Assembly: GCA_018105865.1 (NCBI GenBank)
Contig: CM030834.1
Span: 17,193,719 to 17,257,718, forward strand
Direction: 5' to 3'
Length of the DNA stretch: 64,000 nucleotides
DNA from: Metaphire vulgaris
Taxonomy: Eukaryota; Annelida; Clitellata; Crassiclitellata; Megascolecidae
The notes beneath the pieces are model-generated. The model did no database searches. It worked only from the letters and a program-made list of their open reading frames with translations, and had not been told where the DNA came from. Shown here in pieces: positions 30,408 to 44,900 of the stretch. Position 1 is the first letter of the stretch. Every line of letters starts with the position of its first letter. The position numbers and the translations under genes are program-made.

Positions 30408-33400
30408 GTTCGGATTTATTCTCGTTGCTCAGTGCTTGCATCAGATTCTTCAAAGAATTTATATTACAATGACAGATACAATGAAGGTGAAGATGTAAGT
30501 TGTAATTGTTTGTTTTCTGCTATTCAATTCCATGGCATTTCTTGTTTTATTTGAGTCTGGAATGGAAATAATTTGCCATTTAAATGTAGATAAGTAAATA
30601 TGTGCTGATAAAATTTGTTAAATGATTTAATCTTGTTGTTGTATTTTCATTTGCATAAGATTTACCTTAATTATTTTGATGGATGTGTCACATAAATTCT
30701 GAATGTTTTGAATATTCAATTTTAATTTCAGCAATGGCTTTAATTGCAAATTTCTTTGTGAATTGATTCAGTTGTTATGCTTTAGACTTAGTCTGCCGCT
30801 ATCTTTAATAAACCTGTCTTGCTTTACGCAATTTTCACTGTTTTAATGGTATACTAGCAATTCAAGAAAATTCTGATTGCCAATCGTGGAGAGATCGCTT
30901 GTCGTGTCATAAATACTTGTCGAAGACTTGGAATCAAAACTGTGGCCATACACAGTGATGTTGACTCAAATGCTGTAAGTGTTGGTATGTGTTTTGATGA
31001 GTATTTGAATGTTTTTGGTCTGTTGTGTGATTTTTATGATCTATGTTAGTGTGCACTGGAACAGGTGTGTCTTAATTTTTCTAGAACTGCACAGCCTTAA
31101 AAGAAGTCTACTTTACAATATTTTTCTATCTACATTAAACTTCGCAGAGTTGAAATAGGATATTTTTGTATCAGGTTTATTCATTCTTTATTGTCTCATA
31201 TTAACACAATTCAGGATCTAACTATTAACTAAATGATATCAAAACACTTGAAATTTTTCCCATTTAGTTCCAAGAGAATGGAAGTAAAATCTCATGTAAA
31301 AGATTCAGAATTAGCTTCACAGGTTTTATGTACCAGCTCTGCAAGCCATGTCTGCATTGTCGTAGAGATTTTCTCTTTATTGTCTTAAAAAGCATTCTCT
31401 TTTTGTCTCTAGAAATTTGTTCGCATGGCAGATGAAGCTTTTTGTATTGGACCAGCTCCAACAAGCCAGAGTTACCTGAAGATGGACGCTATTCTTGACG
31501 TCATACGCAACTCTGGAGCTGAAGCTGTGGGTTGTTATATAGAATAGAACCTCTTTAAAATAGGTTTGGTTAGCATGGACTCTCAGTTAACACAGGCCGT
31601 TTTTTTTGACAAGCCGAGTACATGTCAGTAGGTTTCTTTAGTTAGGTTTGACTAAGATATACTTTTGGTCAACATGTATGTCTTTTTCGAGTACCGTAAG
31701 TTTTATGTTAACGGGGTATCGCTATTAGACCTTGTCTGGTTTTTATAATTTGATTGATTGCAGTCAACTATTTTGATAGTGTTTTTTGTTCTGTGCAATG
31801 ATGGAAATGGAAATACCATTGCTTTTCAGTTTCGAGTTTACCACTTTTTGCTCAGACAGCATGTCCCAAAATATCATATGGAAAAGTTGTATAGACATAA
31901 GGGCTATGTTTGGTTTGTGTGAAAGTGTATGATGTGTGTATGAAGATATATCACAAACATATAGTATAATAACAGGATATAATCGTATGGTGACAGGGTT
32001 TAGAGTGGTTCAGTAGGATCTGCTCTGTGTATGAGCGGTCCGCGACAACTGGGTACCGCCGATTGGGCCCCGGACAACTGGGCCCGCCAACTGGGTAACG
32101 GGACATCTGGGTAACGGGACATCTGGGTAACGGGACATCTGGGCCCCGTAGAATAGAGAAAGAGAGAATGGTGTTGATGAATGGAATAGGCAACGACTAT
32201 TTTGGTTTGCTGGTTTTATGCTTTAACATCATAAATGCCTGCAGGGATACAGCGAAGGCTCAGTTATTCTTAAGCCCATATAAGCCTGTAGTAACTATAG
32301 GTTGTAGTCTTGTACTTACGATCAAAGAAACAGCACCTCCACCCATTAAGAATTTGTACTCAATTTGTAGCCGATGACAGGCTAAAAGAAGACCACCTGA
32401 AGTTTTACAACAACCCTCATTTATTATTAGGCATAAGTCGAGTTCGATGGTGCGTGGCCCAGATGTCCCGTTACCCAGATGTCCCGTTACCCAGTTGGCG
32501 GGCCCAGTTGTCCGGGGCCCAATCGGCGTTACCCAGTTGTCCTGACCCGGTGTATGAGACATGGTAATGTCTCTGCTAGCCAAACATTAGCTTATTCCTG
32601 GTTCATATGCATTTACATCTTGCTAGTTCCTTAACCCCTTAACTGGGGATCCCAGATATATCCGTCCATTTTACATTGAGTTACAGTTAAATACACAGTT
32701 AAGGGGTTAAATCGCTGGTTATGTGGTTGATACCGTAGATTAAAAATTCATTCTGAATTACAAACTGTACATTGCACACTTGTGGGTCAGATTTAATATA
32801 TCTGGTATGATTTGTAGCTAGAATCCAAGTCTGACTAATACTGATTGGAGCTATGATAATATGGTACAGAATATGGTGTATGCAGTTTTTCTTACTATTG
32901 ACTCACTAAGATTTTGTTTTTGTATTGAAAAAGTTGCATTTTTGTAATTTAGGTCCATCCTGGATATGGATTTCTTTCAGAAAACATGCAGTTTGCCGGA
33001 CGTCTGGTACAGATGCTCTATAAAATGTATCTTTTCAGTTTACTTGATTAGCACTGTTCGGAGGCAATTTGATCTCGTGAAGATCTTTGGTGACCGTTTG
33101 CCATAACTTGCAACTACCATTTCCATAGAATTCCGTGATTTTGTTAGAACTGCCTTGTCCCCATCATTAGCATGTCTTCACTGAGTTGAAAGTTTACTGA
33201 ATGCAGTTCACATTTATATATCTGTGTTTCTGATAAAAATACCTGATGTAGTATCTCATTTCATAAAGCTGGTGATCTTGCCTGCCCTTGAGCAGACAGC
33301 CTTTTATATTTTCACCTTCTCTATCATAACCGCAATGGTGTGTGGGTGGCATTTGCTCAATATGGCAAGTGATCTCATTTGTATATACTGTACTTCAGTG

Positions 33401-36138
33401 TTAGGAGTGATCTTAGATCAAAAGATCAAAGATCACGATCTAAGATCACAATTCATGATCTTTGATCTTTGAACTAGATCACTTTTTACTAGTGATCTTT
33501 GACTCTGATTTTAAATCACTTTTTCGGTGATTTTGATCTTTATTATCAACAGAAGATCAAAGATCAAATTATATGTATTCTCCCAACTAAGTCAATCAAT
33601 CAAGAACTTCTATGTGTATTGAGTAAAATGGCAGACAAATCAAGCATTCGGACCTCAATGATCATGTTAGTGCAGCCGGTGCAGATGATGAGGATTATGG
33701 GTGTGGCCCTGACATTAGTACTGGCACTGTCACTGGGACTCAGAGGGGAGTTGCTCAGTTGCAACTGGTCGTGAAAATGCAGTCAAGATAGAGGTCATGC
33801 ACTACCTGAATAACCCAAATAAGGAACTTTCTAGCTTGTTGGCATACCCACATGTCAAGGCAGCATTTGTGAAATATATAACACAACCCTGCCATCTTCT
33901 GCGCCTGTCGAAAGACTTTTTAGTATTGGAGGTTTGATAGCTACACCGCGAAGAAACAGGTTGTCTGACGCAACGTTTGAGCGTCTGCTCATGCTGAAAA
34001 TGAACTGCCGTGTTCAACACTGACTGTGAACTGACAGTTAGTTGCTAAAATTGTCATGAACTGTTTTCAGTTGTGTTAGTAACTTAGTATTACAAAAGTT
34101 TACATGCATCGTACAGTGGACATTTGTATCGTTATCATACGTGACACGTCATTCATGATATAATAACTATATTTGTATGATCTTTGATCTTAGATCACTT
34201 TTAAAGTGATCTTGATCTTAGATCATTTATACTCTAGTGATCTTTGATCTTGATCTTAGATCAATTTCTCTCTAGTGATCTTGATCTTTCATCAAGATCA
34301 TTTTACAAGTGATCTTTCCTAACACTGCTGTACTTTCATTGTATATGTTTTGTATGCTCTTGCATGAATTGTTAAGTGAACCCTTGATTTTACGGGCCAG
34401 ATTGTAGCCTGAGCATAGCATGTCTAACTGTTTGGTTTTCATTTATAGTATTAAGCAGAGGCGTTCTACTCTTTACACATTTCTGTAGTTAATGCATTGA
34501 GTTTCCAGCTTTGTGTTTGACACTACTCCTCTCTTTTCCAGTCATGATTCAAGCAGAAGCAAAGTTAATTGCAGCTTATAGAACTTTATTTTGTTTCAAA
34601 AAGATAACATACTGTGAGCTAAATTATAGTGTATAAGAGCATATTTACTCAGTGGCGTAGCCAAGGGGGGGTTGGGGGTTAAAACTCCCCCTTGGACGCC
34701 GATGACAAACTTTTAAAAATGTGTTTCCATGCATTTATAATTTTCGGACGCGGTTTTGAGGGTCAAACCACCCAACTTGGGGCTGCTGACCAAAATGTGT
34801 TTAATGCCATAGGCATGATGACAAGGAAAGATGACATAGGAGAGATACATAGGATGACCTTTTTTATGCTTGTCAAGATTTTTTAAAGTTGGTTACAGTC
34901 AAAAGTCAAAACCAAAACCCCCCTTCCGGAAATCCTGGCTATGCCACTGTATTTACTATTTGCTTTTATTGCTGTGCTGCTTGGGTGTTGGTTGGGAGAG
35001 GCTGTGTAGAAAACTTGTTTCGTCTACTTTTGTGATTCTAGGCTGAGATGGGCGTTGTTTTTATTGGCCCAACAAGTGCCTCAATCAAGGCAATGGGTGA
35101 CAAGATTGAGAGCAAACGAGTGGCAGTGAAAGCCAAGGTTAATATGATTCCAGGCTTCGATGGGGAAATTAAAGATGATGAGCATGCTGTCAAGGTTGCA
35201 AATGAAATTGGTAAAGATAAAATGTGTCTTGGACCCTGCTGTGCTTTCATGCCTTTTCCTTTTTTTGCTTAATTTTATCCTGTACTCATTTAATGCAGTT
35301 CTTAAAAAATTGTGAAGCCAGGAGTGGTGTTGATATTGTGAATCATGATGATGTTATTCAGACATTAACTACATCGTTATTATTTGGCTTCCATATTGTG
35401 AGAGTTAAATTCTTAAATTCTATTCTTAAAATGTTGAATGCTAATAGATTTCAGATAGTGATTCTGTTCTTGTTAAATTTTGTTAAGCCATTTGAAAATT
35501 AGCTGCTTCTGAGCTGGCACTTTTGTTATCTCAGTAAAAATGGACGTGGTATTTCCTTTGCGTAATACAGAAATAGTGATGCATTATTTCTTTGTCTTTG
35601 CACAGGTTATCCAGTTATGATTAAGGCATCAGCAGGTGGTGGCGGTAAAGGTCTGCGAATTGCGTGGAATGACAAGGAAACCAGGTATTGTGTGTTTTGA
35701 CTTTGGTGTGTAACATTCATAATTCTTCTGACACAATTTGCAGCTATGTTTAGGGAGATTAAGTAATGTCTTGAATAGTTAAATGTGTGCATAGTTATAA
35801 TCATGTTTGAGAGTGCCTATGCAGTTTGAGAGCATATTAGTACACTTGAAAGTGTGATTATAATATAGAGTCACTGTTGCTGAAAATTAAGGTCCCACTT
35901 CTTTACCTATCAGCTCTTAATTGGGAGTGCCTCTGAGCAGAAATAGAAGAGATGGAATAAATGTCGATGATATTTGTTCTGCCTACCTGGATCTACAACC
36001 TTGACCACCATGGACTATGGATTTTACCCAGATTTAGCACTCATGAATAAGCTGGTGAACTGCGCCAAGCTTTCGGGCAGCGCTATAGAAATTTTTGTTT
36101 TACTTACTTACTTGTTGGTTCCCAGTAACAGTTAAGTA

Positions 36139-36171
<33 letters not shown>

Positions 36172-38944
36172 GCTGTTGTCTTGTTAATGAGGATTCGTGT
36201 AAAATGCCTTGTGTCAGTTGGGTTTTTTTTGTTCTTGTTTAAAGTAAACATTTACTCTATTGACATAAATTTCAGCATAAGTGAATGACTTGACACTTGA
36301 GTCAGGTGCTCATTACAGGTATTCAAGTTATTACAATCGGAATAGTTAAATGCGGGAATTAGTTGTACATTGTGCAGCTCCTGTTTAAGGATAAAGTATT
36401 GGTCAGCTTGATAGATCAGATACAAACAAGTCACTGCTTTAGTTGTAGATTATTGTGTTCGCAGAGATACACTCAGCCTTTCATATGTGTGACAAATTAC
36501 CACAGGCTGCATAAAGTGACCCTCTGAGAAAAGTTAGCATTACCTGCTCAGGTAACTGTGGGCCTGGTTGTGATGCTTGGGTCAGAAATGGAGATAAGTG
36601 GTTGCAGTATGGCATTACTGTTCAGTTCACTTGCCATATATGGCTATTTGACCAAATTTGATACAAGAGGAGTAAAAATCTAGACAACATTTTCACCAAT
36701 CAGTCTAAGATTTTGGAGGTTCTCTGTCAAACTGTTGTTTAGAAATGGATTTAGACTTTCAAAATCAGAAGCAGCTTCCAGTTTCGGTGATGATCGAATG
36801 TTGATTGAAAAATTCATCGACAATCCTCGTCATATAGAGATTCAAGTCCTCTGCGACCAACATGGCAATGCTGTATATTTAAACGAAAGAGAATGCTCCA
36901 TTCAACGTCGTAATCAGAAGGTCATCGAAGAAGCTCCTAGGTGAGAGTCCGACTGAAGTTGAGCACATCAATGACACTTATACAGGGCCGCCGAGAGAAT
37001 TTCGGGCCCCGGTAAAAAAAAAGTCACGGGCCCCTGACCTGCCAAGTGTGTGAAAAATTTGATGACCTCTTTTTGCTTGTCAGTCTTTTTATGGCTTATT
37101 GCATTGATTACTTAACAAGTTAACACCATCGGCCCTGCATGGCTCCTAATAAGACATTTGCCGGGTCCCCTGAGCTCATGACTAAGATGACCTTTTTCCG
37201 TTGTCAAAGTCTTTTTCAGGGTTCACACTATTGTTAATACATCATCATCACCGGGCCCGGGCCCAGGCCCCTTTGAGCTCCAAGGGTCCCGGCGGAACAA
37301 TATACCGGCTGCACCCCCTCTCCTCAAGCCTGCACTAATAACAGATGTTTGTAGCAACAATGACGAATGAACAGATGGATTTCAATTCATAATTTATTAT
37401 TTTTAACTGACTTATGTAATAGATTTATAGAATTTAATAAGAAGATGGCTAGTAGGGTGAAGCTTTTGGTAGAGTTTATGAACTGTGTTGTTTGGTTTGC
37501 TTTATTGTTGATTTATTAACTGTGCGCTGTGTTTTTTTGTTATTTAGTACTTTCATTGACCCTGAGACTCGACGTTTAATGGGTGAACAGTCCATTGCAT
37601 TGGCAAAGTCTGTCGGTTACACATCAGCCGGTATTATTGTTAATTCTCTTATTAAATTTTTTAACGTTTATTCTAGAATTCAAGTGCAGTATCCATGACT
37701 TGTAATGAATGTATGCTTTATTTTTATGAGGCCCATGGTGCCAATTTCTTGCTTAATTTCATGATACTGAAGCTAAACCGGTTGACATCTATTAGTTTTT
37801 GGGTGGGTGAAAAAATGCCATGTTTCCCTCTGACACAGCTGATGTTTAAGTATGTTAGTACGTTAAGTGGAAATTCATTCGTGATCTACGTCGCCTTCGC
37901 CCCTACCTTGATATTAAAACTGCTTCCACTATTGCCACTTCAATAGTTCACTCTAAGTTAGACTACTGCAACTCACTGTTTCACAATCCATATGTAAACT
38001 CCAATCGATTCAAAATGCCTTATCTCGTGCAGTAACTAAATCGCCTAAATTTTGCCACATTACACCATTACTGAAATCTCTCCACTGGCTCAAGATAACA
38101 GAACGCATTGAATATAAAATAATATCGATGACTTATAACTCACTCCATACATCAAAACCAGTCTACCTAAGAAATCTGATAATTCCACAACAACCTGGAT
38201 CTACTAGATCCTCTTCTCATGTAACTCTCCTTCGACCTCTGATTCAATCATCTCTCAAAATTTGCAATCGTGCTTTTTCATATGCGGCACCTGAGCTTTG
38301 GAACTCAATTCCAATATCCCTTCGTTGTCTACATCAAAGCCAAATAACAAACTCTGAGTCACAATTTTCTCCCCTTCTTGCAACATCTCCTCATGTTTTT
38401 CTTTCTAAACTAAAATCATTTCTCTTTATAAAATCATTCCCTCCATAGCTATAGCCCACTCGCCCTTTTGATTAAATGACCCGGCATGAATGACCCACCT
38501 TTGGCTATAGCTACTTCATTTGAATTTGAGATTGAGCGCGTAGGAATAGGGAGCTACTTCAGTGCATCTTTTGGAAGCGCTTTAGAAATTAACGAGATTT
38601 TACTTACTTACTTACTTACTTACTCAAAATGTATGCATTTCTTATGTTATGCGACTGCTATTGGCACAGCTTATGTTGGTTATAATTATTGCTAAATATG
38701 ATCTAGCAGTTTATAAGCTTAGTAAGATATTATGTAAATTTCAATGCTGTTGTACTTTGCTTTGGTTTAATTCACCATCTGAATATTAATTGTGAATTAT
38801 CTGATTTCTAAATGTTTTTATAGATGCAAAAGTAAGCTGTGATTATAATTATGATTACATTTTTATCAAACGTCATACATGTGCGTTTTAACTTTAGGAA
38901 CTGTGGAGTTTTTAGTTGATTCAAGGCGTACATTTTACTTTCTC

Positions 38945-38976
<32 letters not shown>

Positions 38977-41900
38977 AATCACCGAATGCATTACTGGAAT
39001 CGATATTGTACATCAGATGATAAGAGCAGCTAAAGGTTTCAGAGCATTTTGTAACAAATTGGCATTAGATTTTGAAAATGCTTGCGTCATTGTTATCATC
39101 ACTATAGTTTAGCCTTTCAGTATGTATGGCCATTTGGCAGTACTTGATAATGAATTACACTTTCCTGAAAGAACTATATTTGTTTTAACATTTCATAAGT
39201 GACAAACACATTCTAGAGTTGTGATATGTTTCTGTCTGTAGGACACAAATTGCTTTATAAACAAAGCGACATACCAATCAATGGTTGGTCAGTTGAATGC
39301 CGAGTTTACGCCGAGGTTTGCTTTAATGAATCTGTATTCTGTTTACAGATCATTTTTAGAACGTTTATCTGCCCATGAATGATAACCTTATTGTTTAACT
39401 GCCATTTGTTATGTTTTACTTTGCAGTATCCTTGCTTCACTCTGTTCTGTTGTTAAGTTTTTTGCCATTTTACTGACAAGTAAAAAATCTTATGAATTTA
39501 TATAGTGCTTTTGAAAGTAGCTTTCACAATAGCTGCTTATTCTTAGTTGTTCTTAGTTGTAGGTTACTGTGAAATTATTTACTTTCCTTTGTATGTATTA
39601 GCACGGCATATAAATTATTTGTTTCCTATTTCTGAACACTTACAGTAAATATCAACTGAGCTAGGACAAGGTTGTAACTTTAAGTAGCTTGCAATATGAT
39701 CGGTATAGCAATGTTTTATAAATTCTAGCTTTGTGATTACTGCATAATCTGCTTACACTCTGCTATGATTTGAAGGATCCTTATAAAGCCTTTGGTTTGC
39801 CAGCTGTTGGTCGTCTTTCTAGATACATTGAACCAACATATCTACCAAATGTATGTAGTAGATTAGAAATTACTTAATATGACAATAATGCTAATATATT
39901 GGTTGGCAGTATTAAGTTTTGTTCAATTTTTGTGTGTGCACATTTTAAGTTTCATTTTAATTCCAATCGTTTTACTTGCATTTGTCAAATTTGTGAGTAT
40001 TTAGATTTCAGAGGTTTTGTCATAAAACCTGATTTCATAGATTGGAGCTGTTTGCTTTGAAATACTCGAAATTTATTAAGTATGGTTTGGTAATGCAGTA
40101 CTAATAGACTTCATTGTGTATAATTTGTCTATTAATGCAACAGTTCTCATATGATAGTCTGCAGTTCTGTGGCAGTTCAGGCATATATATAGATCTGGAT
40201 TTCCTTGGATTCCCCCCCCCCCCAGAATTATAAGAACCCATAATGAAAGTATGCCTCCCATTTGCATTGATATGTAGGTATTTATATGTTTTCATTATCA
40301 GCCTGATAGTGATCTATTTGGATGTATGCACTCTCCCTGTTATGGACTGAAATAATTATTTTCTATATATTAGTCAATATTCCTTTCACATTTATGCTTG
40401 ATGTATTAGTTATTTATTAAATTTAGAACAGAAGTGCATATTATATTTAGTGTAGATATGACTTCGGTATTGCTTCCAAGTTACCATTGAAGTCATGTCT
40501 TTCTCTCTCTCTCTCTCTCTCCTACCCAGTTGTTGTGCCTCTTAAATGGGCAGATTTCAAAATACTCTGAATTTGTCACTTTCTCTGCTTCAGAATCTGC
40601 GATATCTGTGACAAATGGCTTGGAATTTTATCTAAAATCCTTTGTCCTAATCTTCTTTTGTACACGTCCAAAAATTCAACAAGAATCACAGCTTATACTG
40701 TGATTTTATAATAATTTTAAGAAGTTGCCCTCCTAAAGTCTTAGCAAATACCAAATTATACTCTCTCTAGCAGTGGCGTACCATATCTGCAACACTCACA
40801 CTTCCCCAAAGCAATACACAGCACAAGTGGATCATCTTAGCCGTAAGGCAGATGTAACAAGCCTGTGTAACCCTGACCTGTGCCTGGTCACGTCTGGCAT
40901 AACCTTGACTGCAAGGTTGCTGCAAGCCTTCTGCTAAATGAATATAGATGGATACAGTTGTATACTGGTCAGTGGTCACTCTTATTTTGATTAACGTTTA
41001 AAGTGGGGCCTGCAAAGAGTTGATGTAAAAAGGTCCTAGGCAAAGAAATTTGAGAACTGCTGTTTTATGTCATATTAATCAGTTGTTAAGTCAATGGGAT
41101 TTTATTTTAAAATAAACGTGAAACAAATGAATTTTTTTTATGTCATATCAATTCTATGAAGCATTTATCTTTTGATCAACTGTAGGTTCGTTGTGATAGT
41201 GGAATTACTGAAGGGAGTGATATCAGTATTTACTATGATCCTATGATATGCAAGGTATTGTAACAACTGGTACTTTTTTTGCTTTAATTTTAAGCAGAGT
41301 TTTGTAATTTCTTATCTTGGGTTTTTCTGTATGTTGGATTTAAGACTTCAATCTGTGAACGTGGCATTGACTTTCATTTTAGCTTGTAACTTATGGATCA
41401 ACTAGAAGAGAAGCCTTAACTACAATGACTGCTGCTCTAGACTCCTATGTTATTAGAGGTGAGTATCTGTTGGAAACTAGTTATTATGTATAACATATTT
41501 CAATTTTAAGAATATAATTGTAAGTAAGTAAGTAGGACGAAATTTCTATAGTGCTGCCCGAATGCTTGGCGCAGTGCACCAACTTGATCACGAGCGCTCA
41601 ATCTTGTGGCAGTTTATCATAGAGTGTTTATAGCAGATGCAGATAAATCATAAATGCATTTTGTTTTGAAGAAAACTATTTCCTTATCATGCACTAACTG
41701 TAATGTTTCATCGCTGATTAGTTTTGATTCTTTGTAATTGACAGTAACTCATGACACGTGGCTGAAGGGGTTGATTTTAGGGGAGAATTCTTTTTACACT
41801 ACTAAGATAAACATTTATTGAAGAATTTGAGAAAAATAGCAACAGAAAATAAATGGCTTAGAAGGATACTATAGATTGGATACAAAGAACTTGTAGCAAA

Positions 41901-44900
41901 TGAAGAAGTTAGAGAGAGAATGCTGCAACCGAGCATCATGGAAGTAATCAGAAAGAGAAGAATTAAATGGACCAGACACATACTCAGAATGAAAGAAATA
42001 AGAAACCCAAAACAAGTTTTCAACTGCAAACCAGAGGGGGAAAGATCTAAAGGAAGATCAAAGGACGATGGGTGGATGGATTGGAAGAGGATCTGAACGT
42101 GGCCAGACTGAATCTCAATGGAAAAACTGTCGGAAGACACAAAATGACCTTGGAAGAAATAGCATGGGACAGACAGAGAACTTTGGAGAGATGTCATGGA
42201 GAAGTCGATAGCTGGACACAGCAGGAGGGTGAAGACCCGACTTGACCTGAAACATTTATTGTCAGATAAGTTAATAAAGGTCTATGTCTGAGCTTTGGTT
42301 TTCCTCTAGTTCTATAAAACTCTTCCCAAGGTCAATTTGAATGCATCTTGTGTCCTGCCTGCAGTATTGTGTGCAGACTGCATTGACGCATAGATATTAG
42401 AGGCCAAACTAAGAATATTGCAGCATTGATATTTAATAAACATGATTGCAAGCATTGTCTTACAAGTGGGAGTATCTACTCACTCAGAAGTTTATTTACA
42501 AGTGTGAGCAATATCAACCTTCACCTAGTGTTGATGAATATCAAGTCTACTTGTCCTGAATTGGAAGATCCTATTCAAAAATGGAACAGAATGATTCTTA
42601 CAGTAGTGTAAAGATCTTGATTTTTTTATTTAGTAGTTTAGCATGACACAGCATTTACAAAGTGATGAAGAGTGTACATATCGTTCTGTAGTAGGGTTAC
42701 ATTTAGCATGAATGAAGCAATAAAAACGTTTTGAAGATTTATCATTAGTATTTGTTACAGTTACAGTTATAAACAAATATTGCAATACTTCTTTATCCCA
42801 TCACACTGGAAAAGCCTTTAGCAATGTTAGTAGGGCACATGATTGTTTTTGCAATTGCTCTCTAGAAATGCAACATTTGCCATTATTGCATTGCAAATTC
42901 AAAACCTTTTTATTTGTACAACCATGACTATTTAAATAGCATTCTGCTTTGGCAGAAATTTTAAAAGTTTAAAGTCTATGAAACTTTTCATTAATAGGCA
43001 GACATTCTGTATCCATAAGAAAAATTGTTAATGATTAAATGTTTTTAGGTGTTGCTCACAATGTGCCTCTTTTGCGAGATGTCGTCACAGAAAAACGATT
43101 TGTTGAGGGAGATATAAGCACTAAATACCTTCCGGAGACTTATCCTGATGGATTCAAAGGTTAGAGTTGATTGTGTTTCTTGTTGCTACATCTGCTTATC
43201 TGCTTCACTTCATTCCATCTTGCTGCAAATGCATTTACAATTCTTCATATTTAACCAGGTTAAATTTAAAGTTATAACTTGAATGCAAAACATATTATCA
43301 CAAAAGTAATGGTGATAGCCTATCTTTATTATGGACTTCTTCAGCACCATTTCTAGTACTTGAATGTATCAGTCGGTGGTACTCCAAATCCATCTGCACA
43401 AGACTAGGTCAATTCCTGAGGTCAGTCAGAGTGGAGAAACTGCAAGACAGACTACGAAGAAAAATTTCAAAAAGTACCAATCTTAATGATTAGCTTTTTA
43501 GAGCCCTATTAATTTCTTTGTATGTTATTTGGTTAATGTGGGTGCTTGGTTTTGTTTGATGCACTAACATTGGCTACTTTTTGCACAAATGTGGTTCAAG
43601 TTTTTCAAATAAACCATACATGGCATTATACAGTATTTCATACGTATAGGCCTTAAGAACACATGAGTTTGAATTGCTACAGCGTTGGCAAGGGAGAATG
43701 GCTTAGATTATTTTTGTTAATGCTTCTCTTCAAAAGGCAAAAGACTTTCTTCGAGTGAACAGCTTCATCTGATCGCTATCACAAGTTGCATTCGAGCAAA
43801 AGAAGATCTGCGAAACGCGTGCATTATGAATACTGATGGGTGCCTAAACAGTTAAACAGAATGTCTTTGTTATTAAACAGACAAGTTTTATATTTGCATA
43901 GTACAGAGAGTAAGTAAGTAAGTAGAATCTCGTAAATTTATATAGAGCTTTGGAAAGTATGAATACTGATGGGTGCCTAAGCAGTTACAGAACGGCTTTG
44001 TTATTAAACAGACAAGTTTTATGGTTGCACAGCATAGAGAGTAAGGAAAATCTCATAAATTTATATAGCACTTTGGAAAGTAGTACAGTAGTAGCTGCTT
44101 ATTCTTATGCGCTGAATCTTTCTTAAAATAGCTATAGGCTTAAAATCGGTGCCTTGCTGAGCATTATTTGGGACTTTTTTCTGCATTAACCAATAAGTCA
44201 GAATTTCTGACTGTTGCATTAGGATAGTAGTTTGTTTGGAGTCTGAACATGACACTGCATTTGTTTATGCGTGAAAAGATTTAGGTTAGCTCATATATTA
44301 TGTCTATCATAGTTGTTGATTGGTTTGTTTTTTATACAATTACCGCAAATTAGACTTTGGTTGTTTTGTATCTGATGGATAGAGAGACAGTTGAGTTAGC
44401 TCATCACGACGAATGGCTTTTGCAGGCAGCTATGAATGATGAGATTGTAGCAGTTTCTGTTCGCCTTATGGGTGACAAGTTTGAGGTAATTGAAATTTTT
44501 TTATACCAGTACTTGTTTTGGAGTGACTTGACAAATGGTGTTTTTCAAAAATGATGATACAAGTAATGATTGTGTTAATTACTCTAATATACCACAGCTG
44601 AAACTATGCATTAGCTATCAAGAAATGAATATGTTTGGTATGTACTGTACATAATATATCTCCTATTACTCCTGTTCAAATTGTGTGACAGCATCATGAT
44701 TCCTGAAATTCTCATTCACCTTCAATTTTTCAGGATCTAATGCAATGGTGAAATTTGTTTAGTGTTTTTTGTAAATGACACTTTTGATTCTAATTTAATA
44801 CTGCCCTGCCATCCATTGGGCCGAGCCCTGCGATCCACTATTGGGTCGTGACGCACAGTTTGAGAAACACTGGTTTAGTGTATAACCAGTTATTTAAGGG

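Noticed and set aside
33396..34327. Repeated GATC words considered as a CRISPR-like or regulatory array
   Set aside because: Irregular spacing, both orientations, and clear hAT ends with an 8-bp duplication explain them as transposon subterminal repeats in an animal genome.
37695..38448. Plus-strand open frames as extra PCCA exons
   Set aside because: They are CR1/L2-like LINE sequence; PCCA joins in frame from 37630 to 38898 without them.
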